A DNA stretch of 64,000 bases from Phaseolus vulgaris (Eukaryota; Streptophyta; Magnoliopsida; Fabales; Fabaceae): contig NC_023749.2 of the NCBI RefSeq assembly GCF_000499845.2, positions 17,358,681 through 17,422,680 on the forward strand. The letters run 5' to 3'. A model generated the notes under the pieces. That model was not told where the DNA came from, made no database searches, and was given only the letters and a program-made list of their open reading frames with translations. Position 1 is the stretch's first letter; each line of letters begins with the position of its first letter. Made by a program: the position numbers and the translations under genes. Positions 1 to 11,772 of this stretch are shown piece by piece.

Positions 1-105
1 GCAGAAAATAAAACCAAAGTCTTGCGCACAACGCACAAGATGCCCAGAAACAGTTAACAGAGATAATGTCAAGGAAATAACTTAAACGTTGAGGTGAGTT
101 CTAAC

Positions 106-1048
106 CTATGCGAATTTCGAGTTGATCTTCGAAGAACTCGAAGCAGATGAGCGTGGTGGTGAGGAAGGTGATGTTGGCGTCTGCCACACTCTTCCAGAAG
201 AAGCATAGGTCCCTGTCCAAGGCACCCATGCTATCAGGACTCCTTGGTCTCCTGAAGCTGCTTTTGGACTCTTTGTTCCCCTTGTTTACCCAATACAAGG
301 GGAACCCGTCGAGCAAAGAAGCGTCCTTGTCATTGGGGCGCACTTGGACGAACTTGCCCTTCCAGTCTTTGTAGGATTGCTGGAAGATAGAGGTGATCGA
401 CCTCCCAGCAATCTCGTTCAAGCTTACCCACAGGCGATCTCCTGGGTGCTTGGCTTCGAAAAGAAAGAGGAAAACGTCCACTGACGCTGGCAGCCCCAAG
501 TGGTCGCACATTATCTGGAAGGCTCGTACGAACGCCCAGCTGTTGGGATGGAGCTGGGCGGCGGCGATGTCGAGCTCGGTGAGAAGCTCCCTTTCAAAGC
601 GAGTGAAGGGAAACCTAAGTTTCACCTTCTTGAACAGAGTGGTATATATGAGGCAGAACAACCCGCCGGTGTTCCCCTTATCATCAACGCACACCGGCAT
701 GTCGGGAGAGCAAGGCAGCACCATCATCTTCTCTTCGTGCTCCTTGTGGAACGATAGGTGAGGCTCGTCCTCCTTCTTCAATCGCAGAACTGCCCCAGCA
801 GAGTTTACAGAAGATGTTTCCTTCAACAAAGTCGGGGTGGCCCATGGGTACAGTTTTTTGAAATCCGGAGAAGGCACGGAGGCTCCTCCGGCGACGGGTG
901 GAGTGGCCTGAGCCAAGTTGGGGCGGGAGGGTGCAGGCCTCTCAGCCTGAGAAGAAGAAGCACCGCGTGCTCGCGGTGGGTTGTGTGCTTGTGAGGAGGG
1001 GTTTCGTGACGAAGGAGGAGGATTTGGGGTGATCTTTGAGCGAGTCAT
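106..1048 (-). CDS. Antisense gene of element A, exon 1 (Transposase_28-like, 'putative gypsy type transposon' family)
   Basis: The reading frame is open on the strand opposite to gag-pol. I start it at the ATG at 1048-1046, which lies just after a splice acceptor (TTTGCAG ending at 1057) and gives MTRSKITP. About 80 proline/serine-rich residues come first. Then comes the conserved region with FTRFERELLTELDIA, LHPNSWAFVRAFQ, VDVFLFLFEAK and FQQSYKDWKGKFV. This resembles the plant 'putative gypsy type transposon' family (PF04195), whose function is unknown. The exon ends at 106 with a GT donor (GCATAG|GTTAG), the same splice position as in elements B, C and D. Exon 2 should lie left of the window. 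A likely 5' UTR intron spans about 1057-1288 (donor AG|GTACTT). No stop breaks this copy. Confidence 0.75.
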
Positions 1049-1626
1049 TGCGGAAGCTGCAAAGGAAGAAGAAAAGAAAAGGTGATCAGGACTCGCAGAG
1101 GCTGACTCGATCATGAACGAAGGGTGAAAAAACGAACGAACGAAGGTTCGTTGTAACGAAGACGAAGCCCTAAGTTACGAAGAAGGAGAAATAGAAAAAC
1201 AACCCACAATGTATGCACCAGACAGTTAAAGGATGATGCGAATCGGTTAAAATGCAGGAAAAACCAGCAGAAGAAGGAAAGGAAGTACCTTTTTATGATC
1301 GGAAGGGTGATGGAGGAGGTTGGTGATTCAGGAGGTTGAAGAACGTTGAGAGCTTTTGCAGAAGAGAGTTGAAGCGTCTGAGAATACGAAGAAAGTGATG
1401 GAACAGTGGAGCGAAATGGGTTTAAGGGTTTTTCGAAATGGGTTTGGGAAGCGCAAACGTTAACTGAAGGTAACCGTTGATGAAGCCACGTGTCGAACGA
1501 TGGAAGGGGTGTTTGGTGGAGCGTCAGAGAAGCAGAAAGTACAACCGCTTGAAATTCTGCGCCAGTGCCACGTAGATCGGTATTGACGTGACTCCTTTAG
1601 TCTTTTCGCTGGACAAGTCTTCGCTT

Positions 1627-1642
1627 AAGACTGGGGGGCTTG
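1627..1642 (+). other. Polypurine tract of element A
   Basis: A purine-rich run (AAGACTGGGGGGCTTG) sits immediately before the LTR. The same string precedes the LTRs at 5776 and 40561. This is the expected plus-strand primer site. Confidence 0.8.
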
Positions 1643-2433
1643 TGTACCGCTCTGGTAGTCGGAAGTGATGACGTGGCATCAGGCTACAGTATGGGCGTGT
1701 TGACAAGACGCCAGGTTGGCAGAAGGGAAGGAAGTCGGGGGGCTCGTGAAGTCGCCAGTTATTAAGTTGGCGTGCTCCGATCTCCAGCATACCAGAACCG
1801 GCGGTCACCGGGTTAAAGATGAAGTCGCCAGATGTAAGATCGCCGGAGCAAGCACATCGCCGAAGATGAAGGTGGTGCAGATTATGAAGGCGGCCGGCGA
1901 GACCACAGGGAAGGTGTACGAAGGCACCCTAACTCGCCAATCCCAGTAAAGATCGCACTCCAAGTTAGCTATGCACTGGGCAGTACCATGCATAGGTAAC
2001 TTAGCCAAAAGAGAGTCAGAAGCAGCGCCCAAGTCAAGGAGGCTCCAGATGATGGACGTGTACGACTGGATGCGAGCCACGTGTCCAGGTGCGTAACTGC
2101 CAGGAGAGAGAAAGTGACCAGGTATATAAGGGTTTCCCAACGAACTTCTGAGGTACGCACGTTCAGATTGTATTACGCTTGCGAGTTCTTGAGCATACTG
2201 TGAGAGAGAACATTGCACGGTTCCTTGAGAGTTCTTGAGTGTTTGCTCTTGAAGTATTTGGTGGTTCAGTCACTGACTTGGGCGTTGGAGTGCGATCGGC
2301 CGCAGCGGCGCCGCTCTGTTCTTTTGCAGGTTCTTGAGGTGGATCGTGGCGAAGGACGGAGGTTGACGCGGTGCACACGTCGATCCAAGTTTGACGAGGC
2401 AAGTTCCAACGTTTTGGTCAACCGGCAGGATCA
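1643..2433 (+). repeat. 3' LTR of element A (791 bp)
   Basis: It begins TGTACCG directly after the polypurine tract and ends GGCAGGATCA, as in the LTRs of B, C and D. A TATA box (TATATAAG) lies at about 2123-2130. The 791-bp length is shorter than the 860-947 bp of its relatives, so it carries internal deletions. Confidence 0.85.
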
Positions 2434-2756
2434 AGTTGCTCAGATTTTACTTTGAGTTAACAGTTCGATAGATTGTTATAAGATCAACAGTTTGCTCGAA
2501 TTCAAAGCAGTGAACGGTTAAGCCCGAGGAATCGCTGAGTTAATTTGTTTAAGCGAGTTCTACCGGTTATGTTGGTTGATCACACAGCGAGTAAGAAGTG
2601 TTTGAGGCACGGTATTAGACAACAACATCTTAAGCAGAAGGAGTTATATCAAGCAATGTCAGTTCAAATACATGAGAAGAAAAATTACATATAAAGTTCT
2701 TACAAACAAAAATAAACGCCAAGTTTCAAAAAAAAACAAGTGATGGAGGGAGGTGA
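2434..2756. other. Element B noncoding stretch between pol side and antisense gene
   Basis: About 320 bp with no reading frame. It is distantly similar to 37050-37360 of element C, with shared phrases about Ser/Gln-poor AT-rich DNA before the antisense stop. No hairpin units are visible here. Any array would be on the far side of the element A insertion. Confidence 0.5.
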
Positions 2757-4186
2757 TTAATCTTCAGAGGGCACGATCTTCCCATCCACCACTTCGTTGC
2801 AGATTGACACCATGGAGAGATTCAAGCTTGGGATATTGGCACGAGACTTGCTCCAAAGCGGCGTCGAACCCGGCGGAAAGGACTTGGGCGGAGCTTTGCT
2901 CGAGCTCTTGAGCCTGCTTCTTTAGCTCGTCAGTTTGCTTCTTCAGCCCTTCGGTTTCTTCACGAGCCCGAGCAAGCTCTTCAACAGCTTTCTTGTTTTC
3001 CTCCCGAGCCTGGGCCAGCTCTGCAGCAATCCTCGCGTTTTCCTCTTGAGCTTTGCCGAGCTCGGCCTTGGTGTCGTCCCTCTCCTTCTCGACTTTCCCG
3101 AGGAGCACCTCCCGATCTGCTGACCTCTTTTCAAGGTTCTCCACCTTGGCCGCACCTGCTTTCATTGCAACCTCCAAGTTGGCCACCTTGAGCCTGTAAG
3201 GTACCAGCTTGCTCTCCAGCTCGATTTTCTCTTGGGCTTGGAGGTGCAGTTTTTGACGCAGATCGGAGGCCTCCTTACGTGCGCCCCTTAGTTCAGCGTC
3301 CATGGCGTCCTCCAGCCTTGAATGGTCAATCTCCGCCATCATCAGGTTGCAAGAAAGTTTTTCCGCCTCCATCCTTATCAGGCGGTTTGCCTCCTTAAGC
3401 GCCGCATTCTCATCTTGGAGTTTCTTGCTTGAGTTCTTCACAGCCTTCGTTATGATTGAGGGGAGATCCTCTGCCATCATTTTCAGTTTGGCTGTGAAGG
3501 GTCCCCAGATCTCTTCGATGGAGGGGGGGAAGTTTGAAGTTGTTGTTGGTGGAGGTGCTGGAGGAGCTTGGTGCTGACTTTCACCACCACCTTCTTGAGT
3601 TTGAAGGGCGAAGGGGGCTTCTTGGCGTGGTGGTGAAGTCGGAGACTCTGTTATCAGGATTGGCGAGTTATGGCCACCTTCATCTCCTCCTGGTGCAGCC
3701 CCAACGATAGAGGTGGTTGAAGGAGGACCCTCTCCAGCAGATACAAATGGCGTGGAGGCGCTTGGAGGGTTCTCAATAAAATTGGGCTCGCTGCCTTCAA
3801 CCACAGGGGCGCGACAGCCAAGGGCGTTGCTTGGACTGGTTGAGTTGGAGCCGGAGGTGAGGGCGGTGTTGGAGTTGGGAGTGCAGGTGGCGAAGAGGGA
3901 GCCACCCTTGTCCTCTTGGTAACGAGGCCATCCTCGGTGGTCTCTTCATCCTCTTCATCCTCTTGTACCACTTGGGGAGTTTTTCTTTTTGGCTTCCTCA
4001 AGATCAGTTTTTTTCGTTGAGGGGCGGGTAGTACCCCGGAAGAGGTTGCACCTCGGGGGGGAGTTTTTCCCTGAGCAACGGCGATCTCCACCACCGAGTT
4101 GGGCACGGTTTGGGAGCCCGCCACCAACTTGTGAGATCGGGCGATCGCCCTCAGTTCAGCCAGTTTGCCTTTTCCCAACATGAGGT
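2757..4186 (-). pseudogene. Antisense gene of element B, exon 2 (proline-rich region plus long coiled coil), frameshifted
   Basis: The exon starts after an acceptor (TGTGCAG|ACCTCATG, exon base 4186) and encodes LMLGKGKLAELRAIAR. A basic stretch (RKKLILRKPKRKTP) and an acidic patch follow, then a long Pro/Ser/Ala-rich segment. The C-terminal half is a heptad-rich coiled coil (about 3480-2880, with ELGKAQEENARIAAELAQAREEN-type repeats). The frame changes near 3655-3800, so the copy is broken, and the C-terminus is also shifted relative to the intact copy ending at 47769. The basic-acidic-coiled-coil make-up suggests a nuclear or scaffolding protein. That is inference; no enzyme motif is visible. 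Confidence 0.7.
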
Positions 4187-4393
4187 CTGCACAGGGTAGA
4201 AAACAGAGAAATAGGCCCCAAAGCAGAAACAGGTTATACAAACATATGCACGCAGAAATAACGCAAGCAAGTAGCGCATGGATTAAAAATCAAGACCAGT
4301 ACACGACAAACAGAACGCCAAATGATAGATGGTAGAAATGCGAAGTCAATTCCAACACAAAGCGAAGGTCTTGGTGTCGAGGTAAGGGCTAAC

Positions 4394-5185
4394 CTATGTG
4401 AGCTTCAAGTTGGCCCTCGAGGAACTCGAAGGAGATTATTGAGGCGGTGGGGAAAGTGATGTTGGCGGTCGCTACGCTCTTCCAGAAAAGGCAGAGATCC
4501 TTGTCCAACTCCCCCATGTTGTCGGGACTCCTTGGCCTCCTGAAGCTTTCTTTGGAGTCTTTGTTCCCCTTGTGTACCCAGTACAAGGGGAAGCCGTCGA
4601 GCAGGGAAGGGTCTTGTTCGTTTGGGCGCACCTTGACGAACTTCCCTTTCCAGTCTTTGTAAGATTGCTGAAAGATCGAGAGGATTGACCTCCCAGCAAT
4701 CCCGTTTAAGCTATCCCAGAGGCGATCTCCGGGATTCTTAGCCTCGAACAGAAACAGGAAGACGTCAACTGAAGCTGGCAGCCCCAAGTGGGCACACATG
4801 ATTTGGAACGCCCTCACGAACGCCCAGCTGTTGGGATGAAGCTGGGCAGGGGCGATGTTGAGCTCTGTTAGTAGCTCCCTCTCGAAGCGGGTAAAGGGAA
4901 GCCTGAGCTTCACTTTCTTGAAGAAGGTGGCGTAGATAAAGCAGAACGACTCGCCGTTGTTCCCTTTATCATCCGCGCAAATCGGTTCACCCGGGAAGCA
5001 GGGCAGCACGGCCACTTTCGCGACGAAGAAGTTGCAGGCCTCTCAGCCTGGTTAGAAGGAGCATCAGAGGCTCGTGGTGGATTGCGCGCTGGTGGAGGAT
5101 TTGCCCCAGGAGCAACCCTACGCGCTTGGGGTGGAGGGTTTCGCGACGAAGAAGGAGGGTTCGCGGTGGATTTTGTGTGAGCCAT
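4394..5185 (-). pseudogene. Antisense gene of element B, exon 1 (Transposase_28-like), internally deleted
   Basis: The start ATG is at 5185-5183 after acceptor TTTGCAG, and the exon ends at 4394 at the conserved donor (CATAG|GTTAG). Relative to element A about 60 codons are missing near 5015-5030, between the proline-rich N-terminus and the conserved region, and the frame shifts there. The conserved block (FTRFERELLTELNIA, LHPNSWAFVRAFQ, FQQSYKDWKGKFV) is otherwise open. Confidence 0.7.
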
Positions 5186-5775
5186 TGCAGGAACTGCAAA
5201 GGAAAATGAAAGGGATGAAACAAAGCCACCAGAACGACTCGATTGAGAACGAAGAAGACAGAGCGAACGAACAAGAGTTAGCTGGGATGAACGTGACGAA
5301 GAACGAAGCCCTAAGCTACGAGAGAAGGAGAAAAGGGAAAAACAGCCCATAACGTATGCTTCAGGCAGATAATGGATGATGCGAATCGGTTAAAATGCAG
5401 CAAATATCAACAGAAGAAGTAAAAGAGGTACCTTTTTGTGATCGGATGAGCGTTGAAGAGAGTTGGAGATTGAGAGAGTTGAGAAGCTTCGTGGGTTCGC
5501 AGAGAAAAACTTAGAGTGTTTGAGAATGCAGAAAGATGATGGAACAGTGGAAGTGCAAGGGGTTTTTCGAACGTTTTCGGAAGCGCAAACGACAGCTGAA
5601 GATGACCGTTGATGAAGCCACGTGTTGAGCGATTACAAAAAGGGGTTTGGTGAAGCGTCAGAAAAGCAGAGGGTACGGACGTTTGGAATTCCGTGCCAGC
5701 ACCACGTAGATCGACGGTGATGTGACCTCTTAGTCTTTTCGCTGGACAAGTCTTCGCTTAAGACTGGGGGGCTTG

Positions 5776-6722
5776 TGTACCGACCAGGTAGTCGAGAGTG
5801 ATGACGTGGAAGCGAGCGATAATATAGGCGTGTTGAACGGAACACCTGGCTGACAGAAGGGAAGGACGTCGGGAAGTCTTTGAAGTCGCCAATCGTTAAG
5901 TTGGCGTGCTCCGATCTCTAGCGTATCTGAACAGGCGGTCACCAAGCTTGTGTCGTAGTCGCCGTATGTGAGCTTAGGCGACCAAGTGGTCAGAGATCGC
6001 CGAGAGGGGGACATCACCGAAAGATCAGGAAAGCTTGTTCAAGGCTTTCAAGGGGCACGAGTACGAAGGATGAAGTTATCAAATGATCATTCACTAGCCA
6101 GAGGTTGAGGCCAGGGAACAGTTTACCAGAACATGCATGATGAGCAAGTAATGCAGATCGTGATAGCGGCAGGCGAGACCACAGAGAAGTATGCATGGTG
6201 ACACCCCGTGCTCGCCATTAGAAGAGATCGCACTCCAAGGCAGCTATGCACCGAGTTGCTCCTCACCTGAGTAACTTAGTCAAACAGCCTGAAGAGTAGA
6301 AATGGCGCTCAAGCAGAAGACGTTCCAGATGGTGACACGTGTACAGCCGGATGCGAGCCACGTGTCCAGAGGTGTAACCGTCAGGAGAGAGAAAACGCAC
6401 AGGTATATAAGGAACTCTTAACAGATTCTGAGGTACGCGCGTTTAGAACACTTCTTTACGCTTTGGGAATACTTGAGTACGCTGAGAGAGTTTTTTGCAC
6501 GGTTCCTTGAGTTTTTAGCTTTCTCTCTTAGAGTTTTGGTGATTCCGTCACTGACTTGAGCGTCGGAGCGCGATCGGCCGCAGCGGCGCCACTCTGTCTT
6601 TTTCAGGTTCTTGAGGAGAATCGAGGTGTGAAGGACGGAAGCTAGCGTGGTGCAAAGCCGATCCAGAGGAAGATACCTTTGGCGTGGCAAGACTCTTGCG
6701 TTCTGATCAACCGGCAGGATCA
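5776..6722 (+). repeat. 3' LTR of element B (947 bp)
   Basis: It starts TGTACCGACC after the polypurine tract (AGACTGGGGGGCTTG) and ends GGCAGGATCA. A TATA box (TATATAAGG) is at about 6404-6412. It shares blocks with the A, C and D LTRs (GATCGGCCGCAGCGGCGCC, GCCACGTGTCCAG). Confidence 0.85.
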
Positions 6723-7634
6723 GATAAAAACAATTTTAAGGAAATAAAATATTATAAAAAAATAAAATTAAAAGGTTAAGTGTTGTTGTCATGTTTTTAC
6801 ATTTTAGTATATTAAGTTTTAATATTGTATTTTACATTTTTCCTAGAGTTTATTGTGGATAAGACCAATCAATTTTTTAAATGGTTTAATGTTTTTGTTA
6901 AAATGGGCAAAATGAATATTTTAAGGGAGTCTTAAATGAGTTTCATGTTTTGTAAATTACATATGATCTAGAATAGTAAAGAATGATTAATATATATAAA
7001 GTTTATTTTATAAATTTTCAGATAGACGACGTTACTATGTAATTAAAAATAAAATAAATAAATTGAGTGGCCAATAAATTAATCTAAAATTAAACTAAAC
7101 TTTTATAATTTATCAAAAAATTTGAGAAATATAATTTGTTGGATACACATATTCTTTATAGAACTAAATCTTATTTAAATATTTTAAAACTTAATCTACC
7201 ATAAGATGAAAATACTATAACATAAAATATTAAAAAGTAAGATTTATTAAATAAAAATCAATTTGTTTTATAAGAATTAAAAGTATAGACAAGTCTAAAT
7301 AAAATATTAGAACATGTGAACGTTTGTACTGCTTTTAGTAACAACAAATGAAGGAAAGAGAATGCAAGGAGACAAAGTTCCAGATGTATCAGTCACACAG
7401 TGTTGCAATTACAAAACACTTTACTTCCTCTCATTCATTTCTTCTCTGTCTCTTCAATTTCCCTCTTCAAACACCAAAACGGTCAAATTTTCAACATCCC
7501 AAAAACTCCACCGTCTTCCATCTTCTTCTTCTTCTTCTTCTTCACACACTCTGAAATTCCACACATTAACACAAATCCAAATCCAACCCATTTTTCTTCC
7601 TTCATCTCCTTCACTTTCCGATCACTCTCCCACA
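6723..7634. other. AT-rich intergenic DNA, promoter and 5' UTR of the X8 gene
   Basis: 6723-7320 is very AT-rich with no coding signal. From about 7400 the sequence becomes pyrimidine-rich with a TTC microsatellite (about 7519-7546), as is common in plant 5' UTRs. I cannot place the transcription start. Confidence 0.5.
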
Positions 7635-8664
7635 ATGTCCACATCAAACAGCCTTGTTCTTCCGCTCCTCCTCCTACTGGGTCTCTCGCCGCTCTTCGAA
7701 GCCGCCAACGGCGGCACTCCGCCGCAGGAGCTGTGGTGTGTGGCGAAGAACAACGCAGAGGACGCGTCGCTGCAGGTCGCGCTCGACTGGGCCTGCGGTG
7801 CCGGCGGCGCGGACTGCGGCCCAATCCAAAACGGTGGGCCCTGCTACGACCCTAGCAGCGTGCAGAATACGGCGTCGTTTGCCTTCAACGACTATTTTCT
7901 CAAACACGGCATGACTGACGATAGCTGCAACTTCAACAACAACGCTGCCGTCACTTCCCAGAACCCTAGTGAGTGAAAAACCCATTTCTCAATGTGGAAC
8001 AGTGAAAATAGTGTCTTGAGATTCCGTTTGGGTTTTAAGCAGAAGACTCATTCTTTCTTCTTTTTGGGATTTTTTTTTCAGGTTTTGGCAACTGCAAGTT
8101 CCACTCCGGGTAAATTGAGCTTAAATTTATTTTATTTATTACGAATTTCAGTTTTTTTTAGTGTGAAGGTTTTGAGCTCAGGAGTTTGGCAAATAAAGAA
8201 AGTTTTGATTTTGTTAATTGAACATTCGTATACGTTTATGCATTGATGAACTGAAACCATTGGATGAAGATAGAAAGGTTTGCATTTAAATACATATTTT
8301 AAGTTTGATCTCATCTTCTTCTAATGGATCTCATTAACCAAATGGGTGAACGAGGAAATCCCCTGAATGCAGGTTATCTCATTGATATTTTCAACACATT
8401 CATGATTTGTTATGTATGCACATAATATTGACGAGTTTTGATTTTTATTTCAAATTTGTTACTATATTCTTGAAAGTGAGTTGGATCCTGACTTTTAGAC
8501 ATGCTCATTGGTTGTGCAGCATGACGGGGAGCAATGGGAGTTTTTCTGGATCGACGCCTTCTTCTTCTGTTGGATTGGGACCAAGTGAAGATTTGAGTGG
8601 GTGCAGGAAAGTTTCCTGGGGGTGGTGGTTATGGCCTTTGATGTTTATGGTTTCTGTTTTTTGA
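7635..8664 (+). CDS. X8-domain, probably GPI-anchored plasmodesmata callose-binding (PDCB)-like protein; three exons
   Basis: The exons are 7635-7968, 8082-8109 and 8520-8664, with GT-AG introns of 113 and 410 bp. They give 168 residues. Residues 1-25 form a signal peptide (LVLPLLLLLGLSPLFEAA). Residues 34-121 form an X8 domain, starting WCVAKNNAEDASLQ and running through CGAGGADCGPI and GGPCYDP to FNDYFLKHG, DSCNFNNNAA and the split FGNCKF. It has the six cysteines typical of the fold (C35, 54, 61, 70, 98, 116). A Ser/Gly linker and a hydrophobic end (WGWWLWPLMFMVSVF) suggest a GPI-anchor signal. Known family members bind callose (1,3-beta-glucan) at plasmodesmal walls, and that role is inferred here. 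The tiny middle exon encoding the X8 C-terminus is a typical gene structure. I do not assign an ortholog. Confidence 0.88.
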
Positions 8665-10059
8665 TCATAGAAGGTGAAACTGAAAATAGCCCTTGATCTG
8701 ATAGGAAATTGCACGAGAGAAAGTTTTGCTCGTTCACATTTCAGGTTAGGCATCTTAGGAATATATATCGAAATTTTGTGTTATGGCAACCTGTCAGAAT
8801 GAATGTATCTGTTTTGAAGAGATTTGTGCCTCGTTGAGTTTTGGTCAATGCTTTATTGAAGTATGTTCTAATTATGGGGTTTAAGTTATGAGGAAGAGAA
8901 TTACGAATTAACCCTAATCCCTCGATCGATAAATTTAGTCCAAATATAGTTTTTTAGACTCCCTTTCCTTAAACATATTATCTAATGCATTTGACCTGAT
9001 TTTTTAAAATTAATATATTTTTAAAAAAAAGATAAGTAGATCCATTTTGCTGAAAATAAGACCTATGCTTGTTCCTGTGTCCAGCTCCTATTTTCTTTGC
9101 ATAAGTAATTCGCAATGAGATTGAACTACTCATGATTCACAATCTTAATATGGTACAGTGACTCTGGTCATTGTTTGAATTTCTCTCTTCATGATTCAGA
9201 ATCTTAAAAGGTTCTTTTTTTCCGTTTTTCATGTTGTACTATCGTCTTATGCCACTATTCTATATTGACTTAAAAATTTCTCCATACACACGTATGCTTG
9301 TATTTACTTATGCTCTGTCATTGCTCATAGACCGTAAAAACTGCTCCTTGGGAAGAAAGAATATAATGATGAAAGAACGGAGATTTTATTTTACCAAATG
9401 GTGCAACTTTGAGTTCAGTGTATATTATGGAAATGGAGAATTTCTTTTTTAGGTAATTCTTACGTTATTCGTCCCTACATTTAAGGTAAATATTAATTTA
9501 GGACACTGATTTAAAAAAAAAGGTAAATATTAATTTAGGACACTGATTTAAAAAAACAAATTGGTTCCTATGTTTTTTTAAAGTATATTTAAATTGATAT
9601 TTTCCATTAAGTCTCATCTTAGGGTTTCAATGTGGCAGAGAGATGTGACACAAACTGAAACTCAATCCACCATGAGGCTGGTTTCTTGGGTTCTGTGGCG
9701 ATGGGTGTTGGCATGTTCGAAGATGGCGATGATGCATTGCTGCGGTGGAACTCCATGCTCCTCTCACTCACCCTCACACTTCTTGCTCTTTTGCTCCTCT
9801 CTCTACAAAACTGCTGCCACACCAACACCCCTGCATCCCTTTATTTAATACCCACTCCACTCAAATTATTCTTCTTCTTAACTCCCTTTTCTTCTTTCAT
9901 TCTTCTTTTATCAATTCCTCCACACCACACATTTCCTTCCAATCTCTCAACTCTTTTACTCATTTCTCCTATTTTTTACATTTTGCTATTCCAACTTTCC
10001 AATTTCAATATATAAAAACCTTATTTTTAAATCACGAAAACTGCAAAACATCATTCTAA
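8665..10059. other. Intergenic DNA downstream of the X8 gene
   Basis: 3' UTR and AT-rich spacer. A frame at about 9686-10015 is open, but it is low in complexity (Leu/Ser/Phe/Thr from TC-rich DNA) and has no recognisable domain, so I do not call it. Confidence 0.5.
9483..9556. repeat. Direct tandem duplication, 37-bp unit x2
   Basis: The unit AAGGTAAATATTAATTTAGG... followed by ACACTGATTTAAAAAA occurs at 9483-9519 and again at 9520-9556, essentially identical. This is a recent local duplication. Confidence 0.9.
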
Positions 10060-10532
10060 CGGTATTGGATCAGAGCGCGTAGAGATCAGTGTCCGATGGT
10101 CGGACATCAACGTCTGCGTTAAACAGGTCAACTCGGTCGTCGGGTCGAGTTGATGGGCTACATGAGTGGGCTCCAGGTATGTGTATATTGACTCTCATTC
10201 ATGGATCTATAGGCGAGAGCAGGAGCAGATCCAGCAAGAAACTAAAGTCTAGCAGGAAAGACTGATGGTGGAAGCTAAAACCGAGCAGGAGAAGCTCGAG
10301 CTGTGCAAGATCAACTGATGGTGGAGATAGATGTTTCACGAGCAAATAATGAGGAATTGCATAAGACCAACGAGGACTTGCGCAAGAGTCTACAACATGA
10401 TTAATGCTCCACAAGTGAGCGAGGTTTGAATGTGCCCCTAAGAGCTCGTCCCTAACCATTCTCACAGACGATCATGGACGAGCTTGTGCCACCACACTAC
10501 ATCACGCCCAAGATCATTTTCACGGGGGTAGA

Positions 10533-11521
10533 TGAAGTGAGTTGATTTTAGGATTGTTCATTTTTATGGTGTGGCACTTTACTTGGATTGAGATTTTAAG
10601 CAAGAATATGGTGAAAACTCTATGAAGATCCCCACTGGACACGAACTTAACCAAGTGGTTAAGTAAGTGTGAATGTTTACTTCACAAAAGCAAAAGGAAA
10701 AGACAATTACAAGGTGAATATGATGCCAATTGGTGCATAATTAAAGAACATGAAAAGGAAAACCAAATAAGAATTGTCGAATGGAAGAATGAAGCAAAAC
10801 AAGAACATAACATAAGAGTAAAAGTGGAATGAAAAATGAAAGAAGAGATAAGGGAAGGAAAAAGCTTATGTGATGGATTGAGAATGGAATCACGCCACTT
10901 GGAGTGTGGTTGGCCTCCAAGATAACTGTTGCTAGCCGCCACTTGAGAGCTCCCAATTACTCACAAGATAAGACCTAAAGGCTAAGAGGAATCAAGCCTT
11001 ATTAATTAACACCTCACACAATTTGTGCAGAGTAATTTTTCCTCTATTAATTTCAACATGTAGAATACAATGGGTAGGCCTCCTATTTATAGGGGAATGA
11101 GCCTTGGAAAACAAGCAAGAGGGGTAGGATGGGAAAAAGGAAAAAATGGGTTGCCTTAGGGTTTGACTAAGTCAATCCCGCATCCTAGGCTTGCCCTTCT
11201 AGAAACTAGGTCAAAATGTCTTTCTAAAGGGCTAGGAACAAGCTAAAATGATACCTACACCCCTATTATGCTAAATGCACCTTATTCTAGCCTATCTTTG
11301 CTATTTGGACCCCTAAAGTGAGTCCAATTTATTTACATAACTTTTCTCTTATGGAAAAGACCATAAGGAATAACTTATGATATTCTGGTTTATAGCTTCT
11401 TCTTCTACTGATGCTTTCTCGAGGTTTGGTGGGGCCCAATTTTGTATACTGAGATGACTGACCTTTTTGTGAGGTGCTTGATGTGTCCTTAGTCATCTGC
11501 TGGTTGCTTTGGTTTGTATCA
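10533..11521 (-). repeat. Solo-LTR-like insertion 1 (989 bp) in gag
   Basis: It is flanked by GTAGA on both sides (10528-10532 and 11522-11526) and has TGA...TCA ends. Read on the minus strand it has a TATA box (CTATAAATAGGAGG, near 11085) and the phrase CTCAAGTGGCGGC. It shares start, end and interior with 11773-12743 and, more distantly, with 50591-51634. There is no coding sequence. A solo LTR is the simplest reading; no internal region is attached. Confidence 0.65.
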
Positions 11522-11772
11522 GTAGAAGACCCTAAAAACCATCTCACGACGTTCAATACCCAGATGATTATTTCTGGGCAAACAGATGTTATCCATTGCA
11601 AGATGTTCATGGGTACATTCACAGGTACAACCCTGCAGTGGTTTAGTGGGCTTTCTGATGGCCACATCATCTCTTTCGACCAGTTTTCCAAGTTGTTCAG
11701 GGAACAGTTCTCTGTCAACCAGGTCAAACCTCCGATTTTATATGACCACTTCAACGTGAAACAGAGGCAAGG

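Larger units (their letters stand above)
1..2433 (+). mobile_element. Element A: 3' end of a Tat-lineage Ty3/gypsy retrotransposon, cut by the window edge
   Basis: The visible part holds exon 1 of the antisense gene (106-1048, minus), a polypurine tract at about 1627-1642 and a 3' LTR (1643-2433). Gag-pol and the 5' LTR would lie left of the window. The layout matches complete element C (29399-41420), which sets the plus orientation. The DNA after 2433 belongs to a second element (B) and resumes its noncoding stretch between pol and the antisense gene, so A appears to have inserted into B. The expected 5-bp duplication would be AGTTG (2434-2438), which cannot be checked because the left side is outside the window. 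Confidence 0.85.
2434..6722 (+). mobile_element. Element B: 3' part of a Tat retrotransposon, interrupted by element A
   Basis: B contains a noncoding stretch (2434-2756), both exons of the antisense gene (2757-4186 and 4394-5185, minus), a polypurine tract (about 5760-5775) and the 3' LTR (5776-6722). Its gag-pol must lie left of the window beyond element A. The right boundary is sharp: after GGCAGGATCA at 6722 the sequence becomes AT-rich host DNA starting GATAA, the presumed TSD. Confidence 0.85.

Noticed and set aside
7483..7985. Minus-strand frames across the X8 gene
   Set aside because: They are arginine/valine-rich shadows of the GC-rich exon; the plus strand has signal peptide, six cysteines and splice sites.
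9594..10059. Possible small gene in TC-rich DNA
   Set aside because: Two overlapping plus frames are both low in complexity with no domain or splice signal.
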